DNA of 64,000 nt, from contig NZ_WOFO01000001.1 of assembly GCF_010993705.1 (NCBI RefSeq), forward strand, positions 1-64,000, written 5' to 3'. Shown here piece after piece: positions 49,638-59,149 of this stretch. A model generated the notes under the pieces. The model worked only from the letters and a program-made list of their open reading frames with translations, had not been told where the DNA came from and ran no database searches. The DNA comes from Cyclobacterium sp. SYSU L10401 (lineage in GTDB: Bacteria > Bacteroidota > Bacteroidia > Cytophagales > Cyclobacteriaceae). Position numbers and translations under genes: made by a program. Positions within the stretch are counted from its first letter, which is position 1. Each line of letters opens with the position of its first letter.

Positions 49638-50105
49638 ATGAAAAAATTCATCCTGTTCTTTCTAATCACCATTTCATGTGGCCAACTGTGCTTTGCCCAA
49701 GACATCAATGATGAAATCACCCTTATCCAGGCTGAATTTGGAATGGGTAAAAAACAAGTGGTAGAGGCGATTATGGACCTCCCTGAATCGTTGACTTCAG
49801 GATTTTGGATGGTTTACCAACAGTACGAAGGAGAAAGGCGATTGCTTTCAAGGGAACGTATTTTATTGATCAATGAATACCTCAACAAATACGATGAAAT
49901 CGACAATGAAACGGCAGACCATCTTTCCAAAAGCCTGTTAAAAAATTCCACTTCCCGGGCCAAATTACACCAGAAGTATTACAAAAGATTCAAAAAGGCC
50001 ACCACCCCAAGGTACGCAGCAAAATTTTTCCAGCTTGACACCTATATCCACAGTACTATCCGAAATTTGACGCTACAGGAACTCCCCTTTATTGATGAAA
50101 TATAA
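49638..50105 (+). CDS. Secreted small helical protein of unknown function
   Basis: The 155-residue protein has signal peptide MKKFILFFLITISCGQLCFA followed by a strongly helical, charged mature part (ERRLLSRERILLINEYLNKYD, STSRAKLHQKYYKRFKKATT). The pattern is reminiscent of periplasmic Spy/CpxP-like helical proteins, but without their LTxxQ motif, so I do not assign it. It lies 60 bp after the outer-membrane protein gene and 18 bp before a broken lipoprotein gene. Confidence 0.68.
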   Translation: MKKFILFFLITISCGQLCFAQDINDEITLIQAEFGMGKKQVVEAIMDLPESLTSGFWMVYQQYEGERRLLSRERILLINEYLNKYDEIDNETADHLSKSLLKNSTSRAKLHQKYYKRFKKATTPRYAAKFFQLDTYIHSTIRNLTLQELPFIDEI

Positions 50106-50123
50106 GGGACAATCCAATGAATC

Positions 50124-50718
50124 ATGAATAAAATCATCCGAGTACTGTCATTTTGCCTACTCCTGGCATGTTTACAATGTGCCAGGAGTCTGGTTTTGGT
50201 AGATTCGGATAGGTATGGAACCTTTGACTTAAGTAAGTACCAAACCTTTGATTTTGTCCAAATTGATGCCGATAAAACCGGATCCCCAGCGTTTGAACAA
50301 AACATCCGGTACCTGCCACAAGCCATCGCCTAAAAAAATCGAGCAGAATGGACTGCGCCAGTCTTCCACCAGTCCGGTTCTCCAGCTAAACTTTGGTACA
50401 GTCATATAGGATAAAGTTCAAACCCGGGACACCAACCGGGCAACAGAGATCTTTATGAATATTGGTCAGGGTACTTATATCTGGAAACTAAAGGAAGTTC
50501 CCATGGTCACCTACAAGGAAGGCAGCCTTAGGTTTCACCTGATCGAAAATCAGTCCAATGAGGCCGTATGGACGGGGACCATTCGTAGGACCTTGCCTAA
50601 AAAAACGGAAAATGCGCCGGAAACGATCGGCCATGTCGTAGAAAAACGGTTTAAAGGAATGACCAAAAAATTACTTTTCGGCCCGTGCATATATCTTATT
50701 GATTGCCGTGGAAGGTAA
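50124..50718 (+). pseudogene. Broken DUF4136-type lipoprotein gene
   Basis: The first frame (50124-50333) codes a lipoprotein start (lipobox-like LACLQC, then KYQTFDFVQIDADKTGS). It stops at TAA 50331 next to a run of seven A. Shifting by one base, the frame continues with QLNFGTVI, meets TAG at 50407, then reads DKVQTRDTN...TYIWKLKEVPMVTYKEGSLRFHLIE, which are the ordered DUF4136 phrases. At least one frameshift and one nonsense change (plausibly GAG to TAG) separate the pieces. The C-terminus also looks replaced after KRFKGM. It is not expected to be functional. Confidence 0.72.
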
Positions 50719-51017
50719 GGCTGGCATAGGCGACGTCCTCCTGAAAGGGTTTTTCAAAATTGGACACAAAAAAGCCCATTCCGGTGATTTCATTTTCGGC
50801 AGTGTGGTTTGCGCGCGGGTTTTCTTTAGGTGATTTTGAAGATATAAGCTTCTCAATAGGATCAGTGGAATTAGCTGGGGCTATCGGTTTTGCCTATAGG
50901 TCTTACTTTTTTCCCCCTTGACCTTGTCCCGCTGCACAAAACTGGTGGGGAGTAATACCATAACCCTGGAGCATACAGGCCAACAGGGCCCAATTACCCA
51001 TCACCATTCTTTAAGGG
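50719..51017. other. Gene debris without an intact frame
   Basis: On the minus strand a frame without a start, ending at 50696, reads IEKLISSKSPKENPR... and ends DVAYASLTFHGNQ, which looks more protein-like than chance but cannot be assigned. Together with the neighbouring DUF4136 pseudogene it marks a decaying spot. The remainder, 50890-51017, shows nothing. Confidence 0.35.
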
Positions 51018-52412
51018 TTAGAAATGAACGGTTTTCATTATTTTCTCTGCTTTTTTTACCTCCAAGGTAAAAGTCTGTGCATTCCTGTCCTTATAGTCAC
51101 CTAGTGGGGTAAATTTTACCTGATACATGCCAGGGTTTAATAGAAATTCCTTTCCTCGATCATAGGTACGGCCTCCGGCTACGTTTTTGCCAGAGGACTC
51201 TTCTGTTAAGGTAACCATACTGTCAATGGATCTGTCCGCTACCCGTGCGTCAATATGTACAGTCCCTGTTTGGAAATCAAACATAACAGGAGTAGTTCCG
51301 CCTGCCTTAATGGTAATATTTTCAATTTCCGCATAGGTGTCCATACCCTTCATGGCGAGTGCCTGAATGGTGATTTTATACGTACCTGGGTTTACCTCTA
51401 CTTCTTTGGGTGCATTATAGGATCGAAGAGAAGCAACCACATTTTCATTTTGGTCAATCACTTTTACCATCGCATCCCAAAAGTCCCCATTATTTAAGAT
51501 CGAAATCCCGAACTTCCCGCCGTCAAAACTAATCTCCTGATGCACCAGGCTGTCTTCCCAACTTTCTATGTCGGTAACAGTGACCATTTTCACATCACTG
51601 CCTTCGAGCGGGCTTGCTTCAAAATTGTATGTGCTAGGTGGCAAATAAAAAAAGGCCGTGTCCCGGTAAGTGCGTACACTTATTGGCTCTCTTTTTCCAA
51701 CGACATCATAAGCCTTAACCATGGCATCAATGGGCTTCCCGTTCTTTACGGCATATACCGAAGCGTTGCTTTTGGGTTTGTCTATGGTAGCCGTAGTAAC
51801 TTCATTCAGGACCGCTCCCAGGTCCAGGGCATCTTTTGCGGGGAAGTACCGACCCTCACCGGCCATCGCAGCGCATTTTAATGGCTCGGTATCTTCATCG
51901 ACTAAGCCAAAACCGATGATGTGCAAGCGAAAATCAATTCCTTCTTTTTTGGCTTTCCTCACTACCTCACATATGTTTCCGTCGCAGGACTCAATCCCAT
52001 CGGTTACCAAAATGATGGTTGCCTTGGCTTCTGATTTGCTTAAACGATCTATCACTAGCGCAGCGGCATAGGCAAGCGGGGTCATGCCCAGGGGTTTGAT
52101 TGCGTGCAATTCGGAAATGAACTCCGGTTTCGTTCCCTCGCTGACATCCACCAAAAATTCAACATCTCTGCAATCACCTTTATTCCGGTGGCCATAAGCG
52201 ACCAATCCGATTTGTTGATTATCCGGAAGGCCGTTGACCGAGTTGGTCAACACCTCAGCCGCAATTTCCATTTTGGTTCTCCCGTCTATTTGTCCCCACA
52301 TGGAACCGCTGGCATCATAAATAAAGATAATGGGGGTGTCGTTTTCAACATTTGGAGCCATTCCTGAGTAAGCCGGGAAAAAGGCCAGAATTAGGAGGAC
52401 TATAATTTTCAT
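51018..52412 (-). CDS. Secreted VWA domain protein
   Basis: The 464-residue protein has a signal peptide (MKIIVLLILAFFPAYS) and an N-terminal von Willebrand A domain with MIDAS motif DASGS at 33-37, GMTPLAY and VTDGIESCDG. The C-terminal half contains repeated beta modules of the type PGTYKITI, DARVADRSIDSMVTL, PGMYQVKFTP. The MIDAS is complete, so metal-dependent ligand binding at the periplasm or surface is likely. The ATG at 52412 is chosen; a 9-codon upstream extension is less convincing. No clear partner lies nearby. Confidence 0.85.
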   Translation of the reverse strand: MKIIVLLILAFFPAYSGMAPNVENDTPIIFIYDASGSMWGQIDGRTKMEIAAEVLTNSVNGLPDNQQIGLVAYGHRNKGDCRDVEFLVDVSEGTKPEFISELHAIKPLGMTPLAYAAALVIDRLSKSEAKATIILVTDGIESCDGNICEVVRKAKKEGIDFRLHIIGFGLVDEDTEPLKCAAMAGEGRYFPAKDALDLGAVLNEVTTATIDKPKSNASVYAVKNGKPIDAMVKAYDVVGKREPISVRTYRDTAFFYLPPSTYNFEASPLEGSDVKMVTVTDIESWEDSLVHQEISFDGGKFGISILNNGDFWDAMVKVIDQNENVVASLRSYNAPKEVEVNPGTYKITIQALAMKGMDTYAEIENITIKAGGTTPVMFDFQTGTVHIDARVADRSIDSMVTLTEESSGKNVAGGRTYDRGKEFLLNPGMYQVKFTPLGDYKDRNAQTFTLEVKKAEKIMKTVHF

Positions 52413-52724
52413 AGCTATCAGAAGATGAGGAGGATACAATAAATATAATCAAAAAAATCAGATTTATTGCCTTCATTCTTTCATTCCTTTTTTGCAACCG
52501 GTAAATAGCCTCACCAAGAAGAGCTTCTGTAGGTTCGAAAGCAAAACCCAATCTTTTCTATCTTTGCTGTCCACTTTTGTTCCCCGAAGAATCCTGTCTT
52601 CCGGATCAGCCTACGTCAAAAAAAATTAGACCGGATTATGTATTAGCTTTCGTTATGAAGGCTGAAATTGCAAGAAAATCAGGTAGTTCAAAGTCCTCAT
52701 CATTTCTTTTTATTTCCGGACTTG
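52413..52724. other. Intergenic region
   Basis: About 310 bp between the VWA and DUF481 genes, both on the minus strand. A TATCTTTG at 52559-52566 matches the -7 consensus on the plus strand but no gene follows it in that direction. Otherwise nothing is seen. Confidence 0.4.
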
Positions 52725-53744
52725 TTACCAGCTCCAGCCAAAAGTGGTTTGCAGGATATAATCCAAGGGGCGGCTGGATCGGAATGGTTGGTTATCATAA
52801 TTTATCGTCATTCCGGTCTTAATATAAAAATCCTTGGGTAATCTATAGGTAAGATCCAATCTGAAATCAGTTCGTATCCTGTCCTTCTCGGTAATGCTTG
52901 GATAAACAAAGATGTTGGAAAGCAGCCCCAGGTTGCCCATATCAAATATGTTTAATTCGGAGGCAATCCAAGCTTCAGCGCTTTTTCTGTCCGTTGGTTC
53001 CCCTATGAAATTTTCGTTGTTAAATGCGGCTCCGCCAAAAACCCTCCAGTATAAAGCATTTGATTTAAAAAAATCCCTACCTCCTCCGACCAGGGTGTTG
53101 GTCCGCAAATTAAGAGATTGTTCCGTATTGTATAGGTATTCTATTCTGGCCAGGGCAAACCAACTTTTTCGGGGAAAATGTACGGCAGTGATGTTGCCAT
53201 CTCCACGACTGATATTTTCTACTTCATCTTGTGCCGTTACCAATTTATTAAAAGCAGCATCAAAAGACCACCTTTGGGTAATGTAACCTATATGGCTGCG
53301 GGCAGAAAATTGCCGTTGATTCCTTGCCCTGGTGATGGTAAAACCGAAATCAATACTGGCACTTATGCGGTCAAGAAAACCTTTATCTACTGATTTGATG
53401 TATAAAACCGCATCTAACGGAAGGGTAAGTTCTTCCCCTTGGACGGGACTGATTTTTAGAAAACCCGTTTCGGGGCTGCTGATTTTTCCGTACATTCTGC
53501 TCGTGGACCTGGTAGAGGTGATAAAGAGAGATTCGGAAAAGATAGCCTTTATTTCACTCCATTTAACTTTGAAATCGGATTTGCTATAAGGGGTTGCGAT
53601 AGTTAAAACACCTCTCTCCATCGATTTGATCTCCCCAAGCAGGAAATGATCGCTTTTTACGACCACTGAATCACTTTGGGCATGGACGACACCAATTTGC
53701 GAGGTTAATGTTACTATAATAATAATGGAGAACAGGTATTTCAT
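52725..53744 (-). CDS. DUF481 family outer-membrane protein
   Basis: The 339-residue protein has a signal peptide (MKYLFSIIIIVTLTSQIGVVHA), an N-terminal region with repeated short strands (HFLLGEIKSMERGVLTIATPY, SRMYGKISSPETGFLKISP), and a C-terminal DUF481 beta-barrel (ASIDFGFTITRARNQRQFSARSHIGY, ending LQTTFGWSW with a terminal aromatic residue). It probably sits in the outer membrane. The function is unknown. Confidence 0.85.
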   Translation of the reverse strand: MKYLFSIIIIVTLTSQIGVVHAQSDSVVVKSDHFLLGEIKSMERGVLTIATPYSKSDFKVKWSEIKAIFSESLFITSTRSTSRMYGKISSPETGFLKISPVQGEELTLPLDAVLYIKSVDKGFLDRISASIDFGFTITRARNQRQFSARSHIGYITQRWSFDAAFNKLVTAQDEVENISRGDGNITAVHFPRKSWFALARIEYLYNTEQSLNLRTNTLVGGGRDFFKSNALYWRVFGGAAFNNENFIGEPTDRKSAEAWIASELNIFDMGNLGLLSNIFVYPSITEKDRIRTDFRLDLTYRLPKDFYIKTGMTINYDNQPFRSSRPLDYILQTTFGWSW

Positions 53745-54000
53745 AGATTATTCAAAAAATCACGGGCGAAAGCCAAAAAAAATGGCAAGCCAAATTTTTC
53801 GCTCCAGTGATCTTCATCTTTTTTTGTCCGGTGTGTGGTAACATTGGATCTCTGAATTGAAAACCACAAAAATAATTTGCCAAGCCGGAAAGGATCCTGG
53901 AGAATTCGGTTTTACCTACAATTGAAGCGGGTGTAGCCCCTTAAATTCGGACCTGCCTTGGCCATGCTATCCTATAATCCTTCCGGCTCTTAAAATCAGA

Positions 54001-54369
54001 TCAAAAGGGCAAAATATCTCCCTCGCTGTCATCAGAGAAGGTAGTCACATCGGGCTGGTCCTGCTTTTGGTTTCCGGAAGCAGCTCCACCCCCTCCGTTG
54101 CTGTTGTCCTGGCTGTTTACCCGCCAGACTTTCACATCTGTATACCAGCGGCCATTGTATTCCCTGCTTTCTACTTCTATACTTGCGGTAATGTCACTGC
54201 CTTCCTGTATATTAAACTGGTCGATTTTATCTCCCCATACGGTGAGGCAGACTTTCTTGGGATACTGGCCGGGGGTTTCCATGATATAGTCCCTTTTTCG
54301 CCAGGTACCATTTCTGCCGTTACCTGATTGTTCTTCCAGTACCTGAATGATTTTTCCTGAGATTTCCAT
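54001..54369 (-). CDS. DUF3127 protein with SSB-like acidic C-terminus
   Basis: The 122-residue OB-fold-like protein has DUF3127 phrases (EISGKIIQVLEEQSG, WRKRDYIMETPGQYPKKVCLTVWGDKI, YNGRWYTDVKVWRV). After a Gly/Asn/Gln-rich linker it ends DDSEGDILPF, very like the protein-binding tip of single-stranded DNA-binding proteins. Binding of single-stranded DNA and recruitment of SSB partners is inferred from these features, not shown. The start is ATG at 54369. Confidence 0.85.
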   Translation of the reverse strand: MEISGKIIQVLEEQSGNGRNGTWRKRDYIMETPGQYPKKVCLTVWGDKIDQFNIQEGSDITASIEVESREYNGRWYTDVKVWRVNSQDNSNGGGGAASGNQKQDQPDVTTFSDDSEGDILPF

Positions 54370-54485
54370 GATTGGTGTTGATGATTGAAAAAACGAAGGT
54401 ACTCAAAAGCGATCGGATTTTAAAGCCTTCTGCCGTTTGAATAACATCGATTTGCCTTCCATTAGTTGAGGGCTTGCACCCGACT

Positions 54486-56186
54486 TTACCCCAGGTTTTT
54501 CACCGCATGGTCCACCGCCCGTGCCGCAAAGGCCATATAGGTCAGTGAGGGATTTTGTGTACTGGTAGAGGTCATACAGGCCCCATCGGTGACATACACG
54601 TTGGGGCAGCTGTGGATCTGATTCCATTCATTCAGTACGGAGGTCTTGGGATCCTTGCCCATTCTTGCACCACCCATTTCATGGATGTCCAATCCCGGTG
54701 CCCGCTTGTCGTCGCGGGTGCGGATATTGGTAAACCCTGCAGCCTCAAACATTTCGCTCATTTGTTCCAGGTAATCCTTGATCATGGCTTCGTCATTGGC
54801 ATCATAATCCATGGAGATTTTCAATTGTGGAATGCCCCAGGCATCTTTCTGATCCGGATCCAGACTTACCTGGCTTTCTTCCTTGGGAATGGTTTCACCC
54901 ATCATATGAGATCCTACCCGCCAGGGTCCGTATGTTTCCCTGCTCATGGCTTTTTCCAGTTCGTCTCCGATACCGGAGTAGTCATTGATCATGCTGCGGT
55001 TGGCACTGAAGCCTGCAGCATAACCCCTGAGGAAGTCTGTTTCCTGCTTGTATACATTTCTGAAGCGGGGAAAATAACCGGATGTAGGCCTTCTGCCTTC
55101 GGTAGTATATTCTTTCAGCCCATCATACTCTCCCGAAATGCCGGCCCGGTAATTATGGAACGCCACATATTTGCCCAGCACGCCGCTGTCATTTCCCAGG
55201 CCATTGGGAAAACGATTGGAGGTGGAGTTGAGTAGGATCAGGTTGGTATTCAGGGCACTGGCATTGACAAAGATGACATTGGCATAATATTCGGTAGTCT
55301 CTTTGGTTTGGGCATCTATCACCCGAACCCCGGTGGCTTTCCCTTTTTCTGCATCGTAGATGATGGAATGTACTACCGCATGATGCTGCATGGATAGGTT
55401 GCCGGTATTGGCTGCCCAGGGCAGGGTGGAGGAATTGCTGCTGAAATAGCCTCCAAATGGACAGCCCCGCTGACAAAGCGTTCGGTTCTGGCAAAGTGCC
55501 CTGCCTTGTTTGGCATAAAATTTCCGGTTGCCGGTAATGTGGGCGCACCTGGCTACTATGATTTCTCTTTCAGGATAGTTCTTTCGCAAAAAATCCTTGA
55601 AGTACAATTCTCCCGCAGTGAGTTCAAAGGGAGGCAAAAACTCACCGTCTGGCAAATTGGGTTTGCCGTCCCTGTTACCGGAAACGCCGATAAATTTCTC
55701 CACATGGCTGTACCAGGGAGCTATATCCTTGTACCGGATGGGCCAGTCCACAGCAAAGCCATCTCGGGCAGGCCCTTCAAAGTCAAAATCACTCCAGCGC
55801 TGCACCTGCCGGGCCCAAAGCAGGGACTTGCCACCGGTTTGGTAGCCACGGATCCAGTCAAAGGGTTTTTCCTGAACATAGGGATGCTCGGTGTCCTTTA
55901 CAAAAAAATGCTGGGCATCTTCCCGGAAAGCGTAACATCGGCTGACGACCGGGTTTTCTTTTTTGACCGCTTCAGGTATATTTCCCCGGTGCTCAAATTC
56001 CCAGGGCATCATATTGGTGGTGGGATAATCCTGTACATGTTTTACCTCCCTACCCCTTTCCAGTACCAGGGTCTTCAATCCTTTTTCGCACAGTTCTTTG
56101 GCAGCCCATCCGCCACTCATCCCTGAGCCGATGACTATGGCATCAAAGGTGTTTTCTTTTTTACTTTTTATATTCAGATTCGCCAT
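54486..56186 (-). CDS. GMC family FAD-dependent oxidoreductase
   Basis: The 566-residue protein has the dinucleotide fold IGSGMSGGWAAKEL near residue 20 and the GMC pattern FDWIRGYQTGGKSLLWARQ, CGHPFGGY-like region (CQRGCPFGGYF), and C-terminal EMGGARMGKDP and STQNPSLTYMAFAARAVDH. It is likely a sugar or polyol dehydrogenase whose electrons leave through the small subunit encoded just upstream (14-bp gap). No cytochrome subunit is found next to it, so the acceptor is uncertain. Confidence 0.92.
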   Translation of the reverse strand: MANLNIKSKKENTFDAIVIGSGMSGGWAAKELCEKGLKTLVLERGREVKHVQDYPTTNMMPWEFEHRGNIPEAVKKENPVVSRCYAFREDAQHFFVKDTEHPYVQEKPFDWIRGYQTGGKSLLWARQVQRWSDFDFEGPARDGFAVDWPIRYKDIAPWYSHVEKFIGVSGNRDGKPNLPDGEFLPPFELTAGELYFKDFLRKNYPEREIIVARCAHITGNRKFYAKQGRALCQNRTLCQRGCPFGGYFSSNSSTLPWAANTGNLSMQHHAVVHSIIYDAEKGKATGVRVIDAQTKETTEYYANVIFVNASALNTNLILLNSTSNRFPNGLGNDSGVLGKYVAFHNYRAGISGEYDGLKEYTTEGRRPTSGYFPRFRNVYKQETDFLRGYAAGFSANRSMINDYSGIGDELEKAMSRETYGPWRVGSHMMGETIPKEESQVSLDPDQKDAWGIPQLKISMDYDANDEAMIKDYLEQMSEMFEAAGFTNIRTRDDKRAPGLDIHEMGGARMGKDPKTSVLNEWNQIHSCPNVYVTDGACMTSTSTQNPSLTYMAFAARAVDHAVKNLG

Positions 56187-56200
56187 GGCGTATGTTTCTT

Positions 56201-56743
56201 TTATGCGTTTTCAATCTTTTTACTTCCGAAAAAGCGGGCTGGAACCAGTTCATAGGGTTTGATCTCAGTCATGAAGTATTCGGAATTCAGGTAACCCTGT
56301 AGTGCAAATTGTTTGGTAATGGCCAAAAATCTACCCATCTCAGTGGTTTTGCTCCCAGGCTCGGCTTCCATCGCCATGGTCTGCCTGATGGCATCTGCTG
56401 CCGTTGCCTGATCCATTTTTGAGAAGGCTTTGCCAAAATTTTGTTGGGAGAATTCATCCCACTGCTTGAGGCCATTGACAAAGCTTTGCTGTTGATTTTC
56501 CTGGAGGCAGTCGTTGCACATCACAAGTACGAAGTCCTGGAGCTGAAGGTCTTCCGCTTTTTTCAAGGTAGTTCCTGGAAAAATGGTATTGGTGATGCGT
56601 GTCAACAGCGCTTTTTGAGAGGCGGTGATGTTTAGGTTTTGATAGGCTTGCAAAATGGCTTCCTCACTGAAATCGCAGGCCGGTATGGTGATGATACCTC
56701 CTGTGAGGATCGCCAATTGCTTCATGGCTGATCTTCTATCCAT
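56201..56743 (-). CDS. Gluconate 2-dehydrogenase subunit 3 family protein
   Basis: The 180-residue small subunit has a twin-arginine-like start (MDRRSAMKQLAILTGG...IPAC) and the helical pattern LTRITNTIFPGTTLKKAEDLQLQDFVLVMCNDCL. It partners the adjacent GMC flavoprotein and would carry it across the inner membrane by the Tat pathway. The start is ATG at 56741-56743. Confidence 0.9.
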   Translation of the reverse strand: MDRRSAMKQLAILTGGIITIPACDFSEEAILQAYQNLNITASQKALLTRITNTIFPGTTLKKAEDLQLQDFVLVMCNDCLQENQQQSFVNGLKQWDEFSQQNFGKAFSKMDQATAADAIRQTMAMEAEPGSKTTEMGRFLAITKQFALQGYLNSEYFMTEIKPYELVPARFFGSKKIENA

Positions 56744-56845
56744 AGTTATTGGCAGATTAATTGAAATTGCAGGGACAAGTTATTGATTTTTTGATTAAGC
56801 ATCACAGGTTTTTTTTATCGGTGGTGGATTAAAGCGAAAATGAAG

Positions 56846-56853
56846 TAATTTTG
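56846..56853 (+). promoter_or_regulatory. -7 box TAATTTTG of the TonB receptor unit
   Basis: TAATTTTG matches the TAnnTTTG consensus 36 bp before the receptor ATG at 56889. A -33 TTG is not evident at proper spacing. No Fur-like dyad was found nearby. Confidence 0.45.
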
Positions 56854-56888
56854 GAGTTCTATAGAATTAATCATAAAACCAAACCTTG

Positions 56889-59141
56889 ATGTCTCGTATT
56901 GTAATCATTCTACTCTTATTTTTATTTCCATGGGCTATTCAGGCCCAAACTACGATAAGTATTGTGGATGCCCAAACCCAGGAGCCGGTCCCCTATGTAT
57001 CCCTTAAAGGGAATAACCAGCAAACCTACGTGGCTGACCAGGATGGGAAGTTAAGTTTGACGCTGGATACTCCTACGGAGATGCAACTGAGCCACGTGGC
57101 TTTTGAGAGCCGGCAGGTACTGCTTCCCATTTCCGGTCAGTTGACCATTTCTTTGCAGCGGGCAGAGAATTCCCTGACGGAGGTGGTAGTGAGTTCATTT
57201 GATTCAGAAAGGCCGCTTTTAGAGCAGGCAGCAGGTATTGTCAGGGTTGCTGAGTCGGACTTGTTTCGATTCAATGAAACCTCATTGGTCCATGCCTTCA
57301 ATACCAAACCAGGTATCCGGGTGGAGGAAAGGGCTCCTGCCAGTTACAGGATATCCATTCGGGGCAGCTCGCTGCGGGCACCATTTGGTGTGAGGAATGT
57401 TAAGGTTTATTGGAATGGTATGCCTTTTACGGCAGCGGATGGTACCACTCCCCTCAACATGCTGGATCTCTCCAACATCCAGAATACGGAGATTATCAAA
57501 GGGCCTGCGGGGAGCATATATGGTGCAGGCAATGGAGGAGTGATCAGCTTTAATAGTGATCAGGAGGTTAGCACAAATAAAATAAGCACCGACCTTTCGT
57601 TTGGCGATTTTGGAATGGTTCGCTACCGCATAGGAGTTGACCAGCAAATGGAAGAAGGAGGCCTCAAAGTGGCCTATGTCAATCAAAAATCGGATGGCTA
57701 CCGGGACCACACCGCCATGGACAGGGAAGTGCTCCAATTGTCAGGTCATTTCAAGCCCTCTGACAAGCAGAGGCTCACCACACAATTGCTGTATGCAGAC
57801 CTTTATTACGAATTGCCAGGTGCGCTGAACGCTGCCCAATTGGAGGAAAATCCCCGTCAGGCCAGACCCGGATCGGCCGCCCAGAATGCATCCATCGACC
57901 AACAGTCCATGTATGGAATTGTGTCCCACGACTATCAATTCAATCCTGATTTCAGCAACAAAACTTCCCTGTATATCAATACAGTGGATTTTGAAAACCC
58001 TTTCAACCTGGATTACAAAAAAGAGACCCAGTTCAGCTATGGTGGCAGGACCAGTTTTACCTATGATGGAAACTGGGGATCCATTCCGGTAAGGCTGATT
58101 GGTGGAGGAGAATACCAGTTTTCCAAAACTGCAGCCCAGAATTTTGGCAATCGGGGAGGACAGGCAGATACGGTCCGTTTTAGTGATGAATTGCTGACAA
58201 CAACCGCATTTCTTTTTCAGCAGTTGGAAGCGGAATTATCAAGCATGTTTTTGATGACCATTGGACTGAGTGAGAATTTTTCCAGCTTTGATATAGCCAG
58301 AAATATTGATGCCATCAACAGGATGCCTTCCACAGCCAGGCGAACATTTGACCCGGTGATCATTCCCAGAATTGCTTTATCGGCAAAATTAAACCCAACA
58401 GCTGCGCTGCACGCCAGCATCAGTTCCGGATTTTCTCCGCCTACCATAGATGAGGTCAGGACCAATGAAGGAACGATTAACCTGAATCTGGAAGCGGAAA
58501 AAGGAATCAATTATGAAGTCGGCTACCGGTCCAGCTTCAATCAGGGTAGGGTTAATGTGGACGCTTCTTTATTTTATTTCAACCTGGATGAAACAATCAC
58601 CACTTTTACCAATGAGCAAGGCGTGGTGTTGTTTCGCAATGCCGGCGCTACCGATCAGAAAGGAGTAGAGGTATTGGTAGATTATGCGTTGATCCGGAAC
58701 CAGCTTTCCTTTGTACAAGAATTGAAACTCACCCATACTTTTGCCGGGCATTATTTTACTTTTGCAGACTTCGTTCAGGGAGAAAACGACTACTCCGGAA
58801 ATGACCTGACAGGAGTGGCTCCCCATACGGTAGTCAATCAGTTGGATATTCGGACCAGACCTGGTTTTTACCTCAATTTCACCCATCAATTTGTGGATGA
58901 TATCCCCCTGAATGATGCCAACACGGTTTATCAGGAGGCCTATCACCTGATGAATGCCAGGACCGGATGGAGGGGCAGTGCAAGCACCAAATTAGATTTG
59001 GAAGTTTTTGCAGGCGTGGAAAACCTGTTGAATGCCAGTTATAGCCTGGGCAATGACCTGAATCCTTTTGGTGGCAGGTATTTTCAGCCTGCGGCGACAA
59101 GAAACTTTTATGGAGGAATAAAGGTTGGTTTAAAGTATTAG
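56889..59141 (+). CDS. TonB-dependent receptor
   Basis: The 750-residue outer-membrane receptor has signal peptide ...LFLFPWAIQAQ and an N-terminal carboxypeptidase-like domain (VDAQTQEPVPYVSL...QDGKLSLTL). A plug domain follows (LVHAFNTKPGIRVEERAPASYR, RISIRGSSLRAPFGVRNVKVY, IEIIKGPAGSIYGAGNGG-like), then a beta-barrel ending in FYGGIKVGLKY. The ligand is unknown; the plug type is common for iron-siderophore and similar receptors. The ATG at 56889 is used; a TTG one codon earlier is not preferred. It leads a tight same-strand run with nitroreductase and gldD. Confidence 0.92.
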   Translation: MSRIVIILLLFLFPWAIQAQTTISIVDAQTQEPVPYVSLKGNNQQTYVADQDGKLSLTLDTPTEMQLSHVAFESRQVLLPISGQLTISLQRAENSLTEVVVSSFDSERPLLEQAAGIVRVAESDLFRFNETSLVHAFNTKPGIRVEERAPASYRISIRGSSLRAPFGVRNVKVYWNGMPFTAADGTTPLNMLDLSNIQNTEIIKGPAGSIYGAGNGGVISFNSDQEVSTNKISTDLSFGDFGMVRYRIGVDQQMEEGGLKVAYVNQKSDGYRDHTAMDREVLQLSGHFKPSDKQRLTTQLLYADLYYELPGALNAAQLEENPRQARPGSAAQNASIDQQSMYGIVSHDYQFNPDFSNKTSLYINTVDFENPFNLDYKKETQFSYGGRTSFTYDGNWGSIPVRLIGGGEYQFSKTAAQNFGNRGGQADTVRFSDELLTTTAFLFQQLEAELSSMFLMTIGLSENFSSFDIARNIDAINRMPSTARRTFDPVIIPRIALSAKLNPTAALHASISSGFSPPTIDEVRTNEGTINLNLEAEKGINYEVGYRSSFNQGRVNVDASLFYFNLDETITTFTNEQGVVLFRNAGATDQKGVEVLVDYALIRNQLSFVQELKLTHTFAGHYFTFADFVQGENDYSGNDLTGVAPHTVVNQLDIRTRPGFYLNFTHQFVDDIPLNDANTVYQEAYHLMNARTGWRGSASTKLDLEVFAGVENLLNASYSLGNDLNPFGGRYFQPAATRNFYGGIKVGLKY

Positions 59142-59149
59142 CATTTAGA

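Noticed and set aside
50331-50338. A7 run in the DUF4136 gene as a programmed frameshift site
   Set aside because: An additional in-frame TAG at 50407 follows, so a frameshift alone would not restore the protein.
54555-55235. 226-codon plus-strand frame opposite the GMC gene
   Set aside because: It lies entirely antisense to the well-supported GMC oxidoreductase and has no signature of its own.
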